Assembly: GCF_000733765.1 (NCBI RefSeq)
Contig: NZ_JPOG01000001.1
Span: 2,728,001 to 2,792,000, forward strand
Direction of reading: 5' to 3'
Length of the DNA: 64,000 bases
DNA from: Algiphilus aromaticivorans DG1253
GTDB lineage: Bacteria > Pseudomonadota > Gammaproteobacteria > Nevskiales > Nevskiaceae
Of the stretch, positions 26,988 to 35,758 are shown piece after piece. Below the pieces are notes generated by a model. That model was given only the letters and a program-made list of their open reading frames with translations, was not told the origin of the DNA and did no database searches. Numbering within the stretch: the first letter of the stretch is position 1; each line of letters starts with the position of its first letter. The position numbers and the translations under genes were made by a program.

Positions 26988-27773
26988 CTAGCGCAGCCGC
27001 AGCACATTGCCCTCGTCAGGATGCCCGCTGCCCCGCTCCTTGCCGGATTCCCAATCGAAGCGCGGCAGCTCGGCGAAGACCGCTTCCAGCTTGCGCGCCC
27101 AGGACTCCTTCAGCGCCTGGTAGAAGGGGGTATCGAGGTCCAGACGCATGCGATGACTGATATCGAAGCTGTCGGCCGGCACGATGGCCAGGTCCAGCGG
27201 CGGACCCACCGATAGATTCGAGCGCATGGTGGAATCCAGCGATACCAGCGCGCAGCGTGCGGCGTCCTCCAGCGAGGTCTGCGGGCGGATGATGCGGTCC
27301 AGAATCGGCTTGCCGTACTTGTGCTCGCCAATCTGCAGAAAGGGGGTCTCCGGCGACACCGAAATGCAGTTGCCCAGCGGATAGATCAGGTAGAGCTGTG
27401 GCTCCTCGCCGTGCACCTGTCCGCCGAGTATGAAGGTCGTCTCGATGCCGGTCGTCCCTTTGGTCTCGCCGGCGGCCACCTGCTTCTGCGCGCGCTGCGA
27501 CAGCGCGCCGATGTATTCGGCAACTTCGTAAACGGTCGGCGGCGTGCGCAGTGAGGGCTCGGCCTCCGCCTGAAGATCGCGCTTGATGGCGGTAATCACG
27601 GCCTGCGTCGTCGCCAGATTGCCCGCCGACATCAGCACGAAGACACGCTCGCCCGGAAAGACGAAGCTGTGCAGCTTGTTGTAGGTGCGGACATCATCGA
27701 CGCCGGCGCTGGTGCGCGTATCCGCGGCGAAGACGAGACCGTCGTTCACCTTGATGCCGATGCAGTAAGTCAT
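26988..27773 (-). CDS. Anbu: proteasome-type N-terminal-nucleophile protease
   Basis: A 261-residue protein starting MTYCIGIKV. Removal of Met exposes Thr1, the presumed nucleophile; Asp17 in FAADTRTS and Lys32 in TYNKLHSF occupy the proteasome beta-subunit active-site positions. There is no propeptide, as in Anbu (ancestral beta subunit). Anbu forms large open rings; its substrate is unknown. It is convergent with transglutaminase, ATP-grasp and alpha-E genes, the known neighbours. The start 27773 was chosen because it exposes Thr next to Met; longer frames upstream are unlike the family. Confidence 0.92.
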   Translation of the reverse strand: MTYCIGIKVNDGLVFAADTRTSAGVDDVRTYNKLHSFVFPGERVFVLMSAGNLATTQAVITAIKRDLQAEAEPSLRTPPTVYEVAEYIGALSQRAQKQVAAGETKGTTGIETTFILGGQVHGEEPQLYLIYPLGNCISVSPETPFLQIGEHKYGKPILDRIIRPQTSLEDAARCALVSLDSTMRSNLSVGPPLDLAIVPADSFDISHRMRLDLDTPFYQALKESWARKLEAVFAELPRFDWESGKERGSGHPDEGNVLRLR

Positions 27774-27889
27774 TGCGAAGGCGCGGGCGCCCTCCGATCG
27801 AACAGAAGGCCATTGTATGCCCCTGGAGCCGCCGGCAGGCAGCCGGGCCGTGTCATCATTTCCGGCCGACAGGCCGCACGGAGATCCGC

Positions 27890-28483
27890 ATGTCCCCCAT
27901 CGAGATGTATTACGACGTTGCCAGCCCCTACGCCTATCTGGCACTGACGCAGATCGAGGCTCTGGCCGCCCGCCATCAACGCGAGCTCGTCTACAAGCCG
28001 ATGTTGCTGGGCAAGGTCTTCGAGGCTACCGGCAACCGCATGCCCGCCGCCGTTCCGGCCAAGGGCAAGTACATGATGGGGGATCTGCAACGCTGGGCGG
28101 CGTTCTACGGCGTGCCCTTTCGCTTCCCCAGTGTCTTTCCGGTCAACAGCAAGACTGCCCAGCGCATCGCCGCCATCCTGCCCGCGGAACAGGTCGGCGA
28201 CTGGGCACGCGCAGCCGCGCACGCCTACTGGGCGGACAATCTAGACATCGGTGCGCCCGAGGGCCTGCAACCGGCCTTCGACACGCTGGGCTGGGACCCG
28301 GCACCGCTGCTCGCCGAGTCCGAATCGGGCGCTGCCAAGACCCGCCTGCGCGAACTGACCGAGGAGGCGGTCGCCCGCGGCGTCTTCGGCGCACCCAGCT
28401 TCTTCGTCGGCGACGCCATGTTCTGGGGCTGCGACCGCCTCGGCCTGCTCGAGCACCACCTGTCGAACGCACGCGCCGCGTGA
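27890..28483 (+). CDS. 2-hydroxychromene-2-carboxylate isomerase / DsbA-fold oxidoreductase
   Basis: A 197-residue thioredoxin-fold, GST-kappa-like protein. The motif YYDVASPYAYLAL at the N-terminus replaces a CxxC active site, and FGAPSFFVGDAMFWGCDRL near the end is the HCCA isomerase signature. These glutathione-dependent isomerases act in aromatic degradation, but distant family members have other roles. No naphthalene genes are nearby. Its stop overlaps the start of the alpha/beta hydrolase gene (GTGA). Confidence 0.86.
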   Translation: MSPIEMYYDVASPYAYLALTQIEALAARHQRELVYKPMLLGKVFEATGNRMPAAVPAKGKYMMGDLQRWAAFYGVPFRFPSVFPVNSKTAQRIAAILPAEQVGDWARAAAHAYWADNLDIGAPEGLQPAFDTLGWDPAPLLAESESGAAKTRLRELTEEAVARGVFGAPSFFVGDAMFWGCDRLGLLEHHLSNARAA

Positions 28484-29370
28484 GCGCGCAGACGCTGCAG
28501 GCGCGCGGCCTGCGCTTCGCCGTGCACCGCTGGGGCGAAGATGGCGCACCGGCGCTGGTGCTACTGCACGGATGGGGCGATTCGGGCGCCAGCTTCGCAC
28601 CGCTGGCCGAGCGCTGGGCCAGGCATGCGCCGGTGGCCGCACCTGACATGCGCGGCTTCGGCGGCAGCGATCACCTGGCCTCCGGCGACTACTACTTCTC
28701 CGACTACATCCCCGACCTCGACGCGCTGCTGGCACAGCTCTCGCCGCAGGCGCCGGTGGCGCTGGTCGGCCACAGCATGGGCGCGCAGATCGCCAGCCTC
28801 TACGCCGGCATCCGCCCGGAGCGGGTGGCGCAGCTGGTGATCCTGGACGGATTGCATCTGCCCGACAGCGACCCCGCGGACGCCCCCAAGCGCTACCGGC
28901 GCTGGCTCGCCCAGCTCGCCGCACCGACCGAGGCGCGCGCCTACGAAAGCTTCGACGCGCTGGCCGAGCGCGTTCGCCACCAGCACCCCGCACTGAGCGA
29001 AGCCGACGCACTGCGCATCGCCCACGCATGGGGCCACGCCGAGGGCGAGGGCGTGGTGCTGCGCATGGACCCGCGCCACCGCATCCGCGGCCCGCTGCTC
29101 TATCGCGCCGCCGAGTCGAAGGCCATCTGGCGCGAGATCACCGCGCCGACGCTCTTCGTCGACGGCGCGCGCTCGCCCTTTCCAGAGGCCGTCGACGCCG
29201 AGGAGCGCGCGGCCCGCCGCGCCTGCTTCGCGCGCCATGAGGTCGTGACGCTGCCAGAGGCCGGCCATATGCTGCACTTCGATGCCCCCGAGGCCACGGC
29301 CGAGACCGTGGAAAGCTGGCTGCGCACGCAGGGCTGGCCGGCGCCAGAAGCAGCAGCCGCCATCGGCTAA
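28480..29370 (+). CDS. Alpha/beta hydrolase
   Basis: A 296-residue alpha/beta-fold hydrolase with oxyanion-hole segment LLHGWGDSG, nucleophile Ser in VGHSMGAQ, an acid near TLFVDGARSPFP and His in EAGHMLHFD. The cap region lies at about 140-220. Substrate unknown; close in style to esterase/epoxide-hydrolase-like members. GTG 28480 overlaps the preceding stop. purD begins 34 bp downstream. Confidence 0.88.
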   Translation: MSAQTLQARGLRFAVHRWGEDGAPALVLLHGWGDSGASFAPLAERWARHAPVAAPDMRGFGGSDHLASGDYYFSDYIPDLDALLAQLSPQAPVALVGHSMGAQIASLYAGIRPERVAQLVILDGLHLPDSDPADAPKRYRRWLAQLAAPTEARAYESFDALAERVRHQHPALSEADALRIAHAWGHAEGEGVVLRMDPRHRIRGPLLYRAAESKAIWREITAPTLFVDGARSPFPEAVDAEERAARRACFARHEVVTLPEAGHMLHFDAPEATAETVESWLRTQGWPAPEAAAAIG

Positions 29371-29404
29371 GCTTGCGCCCTCAATTTCGCCCACGGAAGC
29401 CTGC

Positions 29405-30673
29405 ATGAAAGTGCTCGTCATCGGCGGCGGCGGCCGCGAACACGCGCTGGCCTGGAAACTCGCGCAGTCGCCGCGCTGCACCGAAGTCCTGGTCGCACCG
29501 GGCAACGCCGGCACCGCGCGCGAGCCAAGCTGCCGGAACGTCGCGGTGAGCGCCGAAGACATCGAGGGATTGCTGGCGCTGGCGCAGGACGAAGGCGTTG
29601 GATTCACCGTGGTCGGCCCCGAAGCCCCCCTGGCCGCCGGCGTTGTCGACGCCTTCAGCACCGCCGGGTTGCGCTGCTTCGGACCGCAGCGCGCCGCGGC
29701 GCAGCTGGAGGCTTCCAAGGCCTTCAGCAAGGATTTCCTCGCCCGCCACGGCATCCCCACCGCCGACTACGCTAGCTTCACCGAGGCCGAAGCCGCATGC
29801 GCCTGGATCAACGCGCGTGGCGCGCCCATCGTCGTCAAGGCCGATGGCCTGGCCGCCGGCAAGGGGGTTGTGGTAGCGCCGGACATCGCCACCGCCCACG
29901 AAGCCGTGCGTGACATGCTGGCGCTGGACGGCGCGCGCGTGGTCGTCGAGGAATTCCTCGACGGCGAGGAGGCCAGCTACATCGTCGTCGCCGACGGCCA
30001 GGATTTCGTCGCCTTCCCCAGCGCGCAGGACCACAAGCGTATCGGCGACGGCGATACCGGGCCCAATACCGGTGGCATGGGCGCCTACTCGCCGGCTCCG
30101 GTGGTGACCGATGCGGTCGAGCAGCGCGTTCGCAGCCAGGTCATCGCCGCCACCCTCGCGGGCCTGGCCGCCGACGGTATCGCCTTCACCGGCTTTCTCT
30201 ACGCCGGCCTGATGATCGACGGCGAGGGGCAGCCCAAGGTGCTGGAGTTCAATGTGCGCATGGGCGACCCCGAGACCCAGCCGCTGCTGATGCGGCTGCG
30301 CTCGGACCTGCTCGATCTGCTCGAAGCCGCCGTCGATCATCGGCTGGGCGCCGTCACTCCGGAATGGGACAAGCAGGCGACGCTGGGCATCGTACTGGCC
30401 GCAGAGGGCTATCCCGCCTCTGCCACCAAGGGCGCTGCTATCGAGGGCCTGGAGGCGGCCGAGGAGAACGGCTGCAAGGTCTTCCAAGCCGGCACGCGCG
30501 CGGACGACGACGGCAATGTCCTGGTCGACGGCGGCCGGGTGCTCTGCGTCTGCGCGGCGGGCGCGGACATCGCCGCCGCCCAGAAGCAGGCCTACGCCGG
30601 CGCCGAGCGCATTGCATGGCCCGGCATGCAGATGCGCCGCGATATCGGCTGGCGGGCCATCGCACGCGGCTGA
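29405..30673 (+). CDS. purD: Phosphoribosylamine--glycine ligase
   Basis: A 422-residue ATP-grasp enzyme of purine synthesis joining phosphoribosylamine and glycine. Motifs: MKVLVIGGGGREHALAWKL, VAPGNAGTA, VVVKADGLAAGKGV, FPSAQDHKRIGDGDTGPNTGGMGAYSP and EFNVRMGDPETQ. ATG 29405 gives the canonical N-terminus. It ends 7 bp before the convergent mgtE stop, with no room for a separate terminator. Confidence 0.97.
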   Translation: MKVLVIGGGGREHALAWKLAQSPRCTEVLVAPGNAGTAREPSCRNVAVSAEDIEGLLALAQDEGVGFTVVGPEAPLAAGVVDAFSTAGLRCFGPQRAAAQLEASKAFSKDFLARHGIPTADYASFTEAEAACAWINARGAPIVVKADGLAAGKGVVVAPDIATAHEAVRDMLALDGARVVVEEFLDGEEASYIVVADGQDFVAFPSAQDHKRIGDGDTGPNTGGMGAYSPAPVVTDAVEQRVRSQVIAATLAGLAADGIAFTGFLYAGLMIDGEGQPKVLEFNVRMGDPETQPLLMRLRSDLLDLLEAAVDHRLGAVTPEWDKQATLGIVLAAEGYPASATKGAAIEGLEAAEENGCKVFQAGTRADDDGNVLVDGGRVLCVCAAGADIAAAQKQAYAGAERIAWPGMQMRRDIGWRAIARG

Positions 30674-30680
30674 GCGCGAT

Positions 30681-32039
30681 TCAGCCGACTGCCGGCATAT
30701 CGAGCAGGGCCACGGCGAAGGAGAAATAAATCAGCACGCCGCAGGCGTCCGCGATGGAAGTCACCAGCGGACCGCTGGCCGCAGCCGGATCGAGGCGAAA
30801 ACGCGACAGGATGAAGGGCAGCGACATGCCGATAAGGCTGCCCATGATCACCACCGTGAACATCGTCACCGACACCACCAGCGCGATATCGCTGCCGGCC
30901 CGGAACCAGCCGATGCCGGAGATTGCCAGGGCCATGGTCACCCCCAGCAGGCCGGCGACCAGGAACTCGCGCCCGAGAAGCCGTCCCCAGTCGCGCAGAT
31001 GCACATCACCGGTGGCCATGGAGCGCACCATCATGGTGGCGGCCTGCGAGCCGGCATTGCCGGCGCTGGCGATGAGCAGCGGCAGGAAGAAGAGCAGCGC
31101 CAGATGCTCGGCGATGGTGGCCTCGAAATAGGCGATGCCCGCGCCCGAGAAGAGGTTGCCGAAGACCAGCACCACCAGCCAGAAGACGCGCGAGCGGTAG
31201 AGCGCGCGGATGGAGGCGTTGCGCAGGCTGAGCGGCACCTCGCCCGAGGAGCCGCCGGCCTTGAGGAAGTCCTCGGTGGCCTCGGCCTCGGCGACGTCGT
31301 GGGCGTCGTCGTAGGTGACGATACCGATCAGCTTGTCCGCCTCGTCGGTAACCGGCAGCGCGATGAGGTCGTAGCGCGCGATGAGCTTGGCGGCCTCCTC
31401 GGCGGGGGCGTCGGCGCGCGCCGAGATGACGTCGGTGACCATGATCTGCTCGACGCGTGCGTGCGCCGGCGCCACGATCAGGTCGCGCAGCGACACCGTA
31501 CCCAGCAGCCGGCGCGTTTCGTCGACGACGAAGGACTGGTAAATGGTCTCCTTGTCCGGCGCCACGCGCCGCAGCCGCTCGATGGCCTCGCGCGCGGTGA
31601 GCTGCGGCGTCAGCGTGGCGTAGTCGGAAGTGATGACCGCGCCGATCGTGCCTTCCTCGTAGGAAGCCAGCCGACGGATATCCTCGCGCTCGACCTGCGC
31701 CATGGCAGGCAGGAACTTCTCCTGCGTCTCCTCGTCGAGCTGATTGAAGACGTCGACGCGCTCGTCGGCCGACATGTGGAAGAAGAGCGCGGTCAGCTCG
31801 GGACGGTTGAAATAGCCGATGACTTCGACCTGGCGCTCGAGCTCGAAATAGCCGAAAAGCTCGGCGCGCGCCTCGGCCGGGACCTGCAGCAGCAGCGCGC
31901 GCACCTCGGCCGGCTCGAAACCATCCAGCGCTTCGGCAACGTCGGCGTTGTGGTTCTGCTTGACGATCTGCGCGAAGGCGCGATCTTCATCGCCGCCCAG
32001 CGCTTCCCGAATCGGGAAGGTCAGCTCTTCTCGTTCCAT
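30681..32039 (-). CDS. mgtE: MgtE-family magnesium transporter
   Basis: A 452-residue inner-membrane Mg2+ channel: N-terminal acidic superhelical domain (about 20-130), paired CBS domains (TSDYATLTPQLTAREA and MVTDVISARADAPAEEA), a plug helix and five C-terminal helices with the pore segment SAGNAGSQAATMMVRSMATGD. Start ATG 32039 has GAGG 8 bases upstream. The predicted transcript starts near 32217, leaving a structured leader of about 178 nt that contains a 20-codon open frame. MgtE closes at high Mg2+ through its cytosolic domains. Confidence 0.95.
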   Translation of the reverse strand: MEREELTFPIREALGGDEDRAFAQIVKQNHNADVAEALDGFEPAEVRALLLQVPAEARAELFGYFELERQVEVIGYFNRPELTALFFHMSADERVDVFNQLDEETQEKFLPAMAQVEREDIRRLASYEEGTIGAVITSDYATLTPQLTAREAIERLRRVAPDKETIYQSFVVDETRRLLGTVSLRDLIVAPAHARVEQIMVTDVISARADAPAEEAAKLIARYDLIALPVTDEADKLIGIVTYDDAHDVAEAEATEDFLKAGGSSGEVPLSLRNASIRALYRSRVFWLVVLVFGNLFSGAGIAYFEATIAEHLALLFFLPLLIASAGNAGSQAATMMVRSMATGDVHLRDWGRLLGREFLVAGLLGVTMALAISGIGWFRAGSDIALVVSVTMFTVVIMGSLIGMSLPFILSRFRLDPAAASGPLVTSIADACGVLIYFSFAVALLDMPAVG

Positions 32040-32138
32040 GATTCCGCCTCGTTGTAATGCCTCGTCCGGCATGCGGCCCGGACGCTGGAGACGGAATCGA
32101 CGCGGTCGACCCTTCAGGCCCGGATGGCCGTCAGCTTG

Positions 32139-32201
32139 CTAGATCGACTGTATGGGTCCATTGATGGGAGACAGGCTTTCGAGTGATGCCGTCAACGCCA
32201 T
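32139..32201 (-). CDS. Possible leader peptide in the mgtE leader (20 codons)
   Basis: A 20-residue open frame (MALTASLESLSPINGPIQSI) starts about 16 nt after the predicted mgtE transcript start and ends 99 nt before mgtE. It has two Pro codons; Pro-rich leader peptides sense Mg2+/proline state for mgtA and mgtCBR in Salmonella. The ribosome site is weak and chance is a serious alternative. Confidence 0.3.
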   Translation of the reverse strand: MALTASLESLSPINGPIQSI

Positions 32202-32223
32202 GGAAGGCGTTCCGGGCGCGCGT

Positions 32224-32251
32224 AGTCTAGCGGCCGGCGGATCGAAGTCAA
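32224..32251 (-). promoter_or_regulatory. Sigma-70 promoter for mgtE
   Basis: On the minus strand TTGACT (32251-32246), 16-base spacer, TAGACT (32229-32224). Start expected near 32217. It is the best -35/-10 pair between rho and mgtE. Confidence 0.6.
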
Positions 32252-32291
32252 CCGCCCCGGGAAGGCTGCGGGAATGTGTCGGACCGCGGTC

Positions 32292-32324
32292 CCGCCGGCG
32301 GCGCGAAATGCGTGCCGCCGGCGG
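32292..32324. terminator. GC-rich hairpin downstream of rho
   Basis: Perfect 11-bp stem CCGCCGGCGGC/GCCGCCGGCGG with an 11-base loop, 12 bp after the rho stop. No T-run follows on the minus strand, so it is a 3' stabiliser or a weak terminator. Confidence 0.5.
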
Positions 32325-32335
32325 ATCACTGCGAC

Positions 32336-33772
32336 CTAATTGCGCTTCATCGCGTCGAAGAACTGGGAATTGGTCTTCGTCTGCTTCATGCGGTCGAAGA
32401 GCAGCTCCATGGCCGCGATGTCGTCCATGTCGTGGACGGCCTTGCGCAGCAGCCAGATCTTCTGGAGATCGCTCGGGTCGATCATCAGCTCCTCGCGGCG
32501 AGTGCCGGAGCGGTTGATGTTGACGGCCGGATAGACCCGCTTCTCGGCCAGACGGCGCTCGAGATGGATCTCCATATTGCCGGTGCCCTTGAACTCCTCG
32601 TAGATCACCTCGTCCATCTTGGAGCCGGTGTCGACCAGCGCCGTGGCAATGATGGTCAGGCTACCGCCCTCTTCGACATTGCGCGCGGCACCGAAGAAGC
32701 GCTTGGGTTTCTGCAGGGCGTTGGCGTCGACGCCACCGGTCAGCACCTTGCCGGAGCTCGGCGCCACGGTGTTGTAGGCGCGCGCCAGGCGGGTGATGGA
32801 GTCGAGCAGGATGACGACGTCGCGCTTCTGCTCGACCAGACGCTTGGCCTTCTCCAGCACCATCTCGGCGACCTGCGTGTGCCGCGACGGCGCTTCATCG
32901 AAGGTCGAGGCGACGACTTCGCCGCGCACGGTGCGCTGCATGTCGGTGACCTCTTCGGGGCGCTCGTCGATGAGCAGCACGATGAGGTAGACGTCCGGAT
33001 AATTCGACATCAGCGACTGCGCGATGTTCTGCAGCAGCATCGTCTTGCCGGCCTTGGGCGGCGAGACGATCAATCCGCGCTGACCCTTGCCGCAGGGCGA
33101 GATCAGGTCGAGGATGCGGGCGGTGATGTCCTCGGTCGTGCCATTGCCACGCTCAAGCTGGAAACGCTCGTCCGGGAAAAGCGGCGTCAGATTCTCGAAG
33201 TTGACCTTCTGACGCGTCTTTTCAGGTGCCTCGAAGTTGACCTCATTGACCTTCAGCAGCGCGAAGTAGCGCTCGCTCTCCTTGGGCGCGCGTACGCGAC
33301 CGGTCACCGTGTCACCGGTGCGCAGGCCGAAACGCTTGACCTGGCTGGCCGAGACGTAGACATCGTCCGGACCGGCCAGATAGGAGGCGTCGGGTGAACG
33401 CAGGAAGCCGTAGCCCTCCTGCATCAGCTCGAGCACGCCGGTGTCGTAGATCTGCGCCTCGCGGTCGCCGGCAGCGCGCACAAGGGCGGTAATCAACTCC
33501 GGCTTGCGACTGCGCGAGACGTTGTCGATGCCTTGAGCGGTGGCCAGTTCCATGAGCTGGGTGGCCGTCATGGCCTTCAGCTCTGCAATGCTGACCCGTT
33601 CCCCATTATCGCCATCGGCTTCCGGCTCATTGGCTGCCGCGGCGATCTCGGCTTCCAGTTCCTCGTCGGAGGGAAGGCCCGCCGGTGATGGACTGCCGTT
33701 GGGGTTCTTGTTCCGCGGCCGACGGCGCGGGCGAGACCGCTTGGGTCCAGGCTGATTAGATGTGTTGCTCAA
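32336..33772 (-). CDS. rho: Transcription termination factor Rho
   Basis: Hexameric RNA helicase that ends transcription. The core matches E. coli Rho ([14 protein letters not shown]..., [19 protein letters not shown]-binding CSD, Walker [10 protein letters not shown], Walker [44 protein letters not shown]). There is an extra N-terminal extension of about 60 residues, rich in Arg/Asn then acidic. The only start giving the extension without running through trxA is TTG 33772 (MSNTSNQPG), overlapping the trxA end by 17 bp; it has no clear ribosome site, so translational coupling to trxA is likely. No ATG precedes the conserved core. Confidence 0.94.
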   Translation of the reverse strand: MSNTSNQPGPKRSRPRRRPRNKNPNGSPSPAGLPSDEELEAEIAAAANEPEADGDNGERVSIAELKAMTATQLMELATAQGIDNVSRSRKPELITALVRAAGDREAQIYDTGVLELMQEGYGFLRSPDASYLAGPDDVYVSASQVKRFGLRTGDTVTGRVRAPKESERYFALLKVNEVNFEAPEKTRQKVNFENLTPLFPDERFQLERGNGTTEDITARILDLISPCGKGQRGLIVSPPKAGKTMLLQNIAQSLMSNYPDVYLIVLLIDERPEEVTDMQRTVRGEVVASTFDEAPSRHTQVAEMVLEKAKRLVEQKRDVVILLDSITRLARAYNTVAPSSGKVLTGGVDANALQKPKRFFGAARNVEEGGSLTIIATALVDTGSKMDEVIYEEFKGTGNMEIHLERRLAEKRVYPAVNINRSGTRREELMIDPSDLQKIWLLRKAVHDMDDIAAMELLFDRMKQTKTNSQFFDAMKRN

Positions 33773-34082
33773 CGAAAGCTGCCAGTTGTGCCTTGCCGAC
33801 GGCGCCGGTCTGCGTTGCAGCCGCTTCGCCGTTCTTGAAGAGGATGAGAGTGGGAATGCCACGCACGGAGAAACGCTGCGCGATCTCCTGATTGTCGTCG
33901 ACATTCAGCTTGACGATCTTGAGCTGATCCTGTTTTTCGTCCGCGATCTGCTCGAGCACCGGGGCAATCATGCGGCAGGGGCCGCACCATTCCGCCCAGA
34001 AATCGACCAGCACGGGCTTGTCCGATTGCAGGACTTCCGTGTCGAAGCTGTCCGCCGATACGGCGGTAACGTTCTCGCTCAT
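33756..34082 (-). CDS. trxA: Thioredoxin 1
   Basis: A 108-residue thioredoxin with the WCGPC active site, cis-Pro in [11 protein letters not shown] and standard length. It reduces protein disulfides in the cytoplasm with NADPH and thioredoxin reductase. ATG 34082 follows AAGGAG 8 bases upstream. The trxA-rho pair with a divergent RhlB-type helicase gene is the common gammaproteobacterial arrangement. Confidence 0.97.
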   Translation of the reverse strand: MSENVTAVSADSFDTEVLQSDKPVLVDFWAEWCGPCRMIAPVLEQIADEKQDQLKIVKLNVDDNQEIAQRFSVRGIPTLILFKNGEAAATQTGAVGKAQLAAFVEQHI

Positions 34083-34233
34083 GAGGGATGCTCCTTGTAA
34101 AAAGGAAAAAAATGAGCATGCTGTCCGCGCCGCGCACGACCCTCGTCTAGGGCAGGCGGTTATGTGGCAACGGTGGGGAAAGACTGCGCTGGAATCGCGC
34201 GGCAAACGCGTCGCGCCGGCAGCCTTTGACTAC

Positions 34234-34262
34234 ATTGAATCTGAGCCTGCGACGTTTTGCAA
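34234..34262 (-). promoter_or_regulatory. Likely promoter of trxA-rho
   Basis: Minus strand TTGCAA (34262-34257), 17-base spacer, TTCAAT (34239-34234); each hexamer matches consensus at four of six positions. It gives a leader of about 145 nt before trxA. Confidence 0.4.
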
Positions 34263-34339
34263 GCCCGCCGATCCGGAATCGGCGCACGACATGCACGCGG
34301 AGTATGCTTGCGATAGCTCCAATCGATCCAAAACCGCTC

Positions 34340-35626
34340 ATGTCCGCACCTTCCGACAAGGCGCAGACCGCCTTCGCGCAACTGCCGCTGACCGACATCC
34401 TGCAGCGCAACATAGCCGCGCTGGGCTTCTCGCACTGCACGCCCATCCAGGCCAAGGCGTTGCCGCTGGCGCTGGAAGGCCGCGACATCGCCGGCCAGGC
34501 GCAGACCGGTACCGGCAAGACTGTCGCCTTCCTGCTGGCCACCTTCGACCATCTGCTGCGCACCGAGCCGACTGGCCCCGACGGCCAACCTCGCGCAGTG
34601 ATCGTCGCGCCAACGCGCGAGCTGGTCATCCAGATCCACGCCGACGCGGAGCCACTGGCCCGGGAGACTGGCCTGCGGCTGGGACTGGTCTACGGCGGCA
34701 CGGGTTACGATTCACAGCGCGAGCAGGTTGCCGCCGGCGTCGACGTGCTGATCGGCACCCCCGGCCGGCTCATCGACTACTTCAAGCAGAAGATCTTCAC
34801 GCTCAAGCATGTGCAGGTCGCGGTGCTCGACGAAGCCGACCGCATGTTCGACCTCGGCTTCATCAGCGACATCCGCTTCATCCTGCGCCGCTGCCCGGAG
34901 CCGACCCAGCGCCGCAACTATCTGTTCTCGGCGACGCTGTCTCACCGCGTGCTCGAGCTGGCCTACGAGCACATGAACAACCCGACCAAGGTGGAGATCG
35001 AGCCCGAGCAGGTCACTGCTGATCGCGTGCGCCAGTCCCTGGTGCACGTCGGCAACGAGGACAAGCTGCCCATGCTGGTCGGCGTCCTCCGGCACACCGG
35101 TGCCACGCGCACGATGATCTTCGTCAACACCAAGCGCGCCGCCGACATCGTCGAGCGCACGCTCCGGGGCAACGACATCGAGGCGCGCACGCTCTCCGGC
35201 GACGTGCCACAGAAGAAACGCGAGCAGCTGCTCGCGCGCTTCCGCAGCGGCGAGCTGGCGGTGCTGGTAGCCACCGACGTGGCCGCGCGCGGTCTGCACA
35301 TTGAGGGCGTCTCGCACGTCATCAACTACGACCTGCCGCAAGACGCCGAGGACTACGTGCACCGCATCGGCCGCACCGCCCGCGCCGGCGCCGAAGGCGA
35401 TGCCATTTCTCTGTGCTGCGAGGAATGGGTCTACTCCCTGCCCGAGATCGAGGCCTACGCCGGCATCAAGATCCCGCAACTACCCGACGCCGACAGCTGG
35501 ATGGCGCAGGACATGAAACCGCCGCTGCCGCGACCGCCGCGCGCCGAAGGCGAGCAGCGCGGCGGCGGCGGCCGACGGCGCAGCGGCGCGGGCGGCCGCG
35601 GGCAGCGCGGGAGCGCCCGGCGCTGA
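34340..35626 (+). CDS. rhlB: DEAD-box ATP-dependent RNA helicase, RhlB-type
   Basis: A 428-residue helicase: Q motif region [13 protein letters not shown], Walker [29 protein letters not shown] box [16 protein letters not shown], then the C-terminal helicase half with [14 protein letters not shown] and [11 protein letters not shown] basic Arg/Gly tail (about 395-428) gives extra RNA binding. In E. coli, RhlB is the degradosome helicase. Divergence from trxA-rho supports this assignment over other DEAD-box paralogues. ATG 34340. Confidence 0.9.
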   Translation: MSAPSDKAQTAFAQLPLTDILQRNIAALGFSHCTPIQAKALPLALEGRDIAGQAQTGTGKTVAFLLATFDHLLRTEPTGPDGQPRAVIVAPTRELVIQIHADAEPLARETGLRLGLVYGGTGYDSQREQVAAGVDVLIGTPGRLIDYFKQKIFTLKHVQVAVLDEADRMFDLGFISDIRFILRRCPEPTQRRNYLFSATLSHRVLELAYEHMNNPTKVEIEPEQVTADRVRQSLVHVGNEDKLPMLVGVLRHTGATRTMIFVNTKRAADIVERTLRGNDIEARTLSGDVPQKKREQLLARFRSGELAVLVATDVAARGLHIEGVSHVINYDLPQDAEDYVHRIGRTARAGAEGDAISLCCEEWVYSLPEIEAYAGIKIPQLPDADSWMAQDMKPPLPRPPRAEGEQRGGGGRRRSGAGGRGQRGSARR

Positions 35627-35661
35627 GCCCGCGCGCGCCGAACTCCCGGGGCGATTGACTA

Positions 35662-35680
35662 CTTATGCTAATCATTCCCA
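35662..35680 (+). promoter_or_regulatory. Fur-box-like site upstream of the TonB receptor
   Basis: CTTATGCTAATCATTCCCA fits the Fur consensus in its central TGCTAATCATT stretch (11 of 14 positions over the best overlap). A TATGCT hexamer at 35692-35697 is a likely -10. Together they suggest iron-repressed expression of the receptor. Confidence 0.5.
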
Positions 35681-35758
35681 TTTAGTTTTGCTATGCTCTC
35701 TGCATCCTCGGCCGACTGAAAGCCGGGCCCCGCGATTGCCACAAGGGAGATGCATGCA

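Noticed and set aside
30516-32057. 513-codon plus-strand frame overlapping purD and mgtE
   Set aside because: Antisense to mgtE, which carries complete CBS and pore motifs; composition is typical of a shadow frame.
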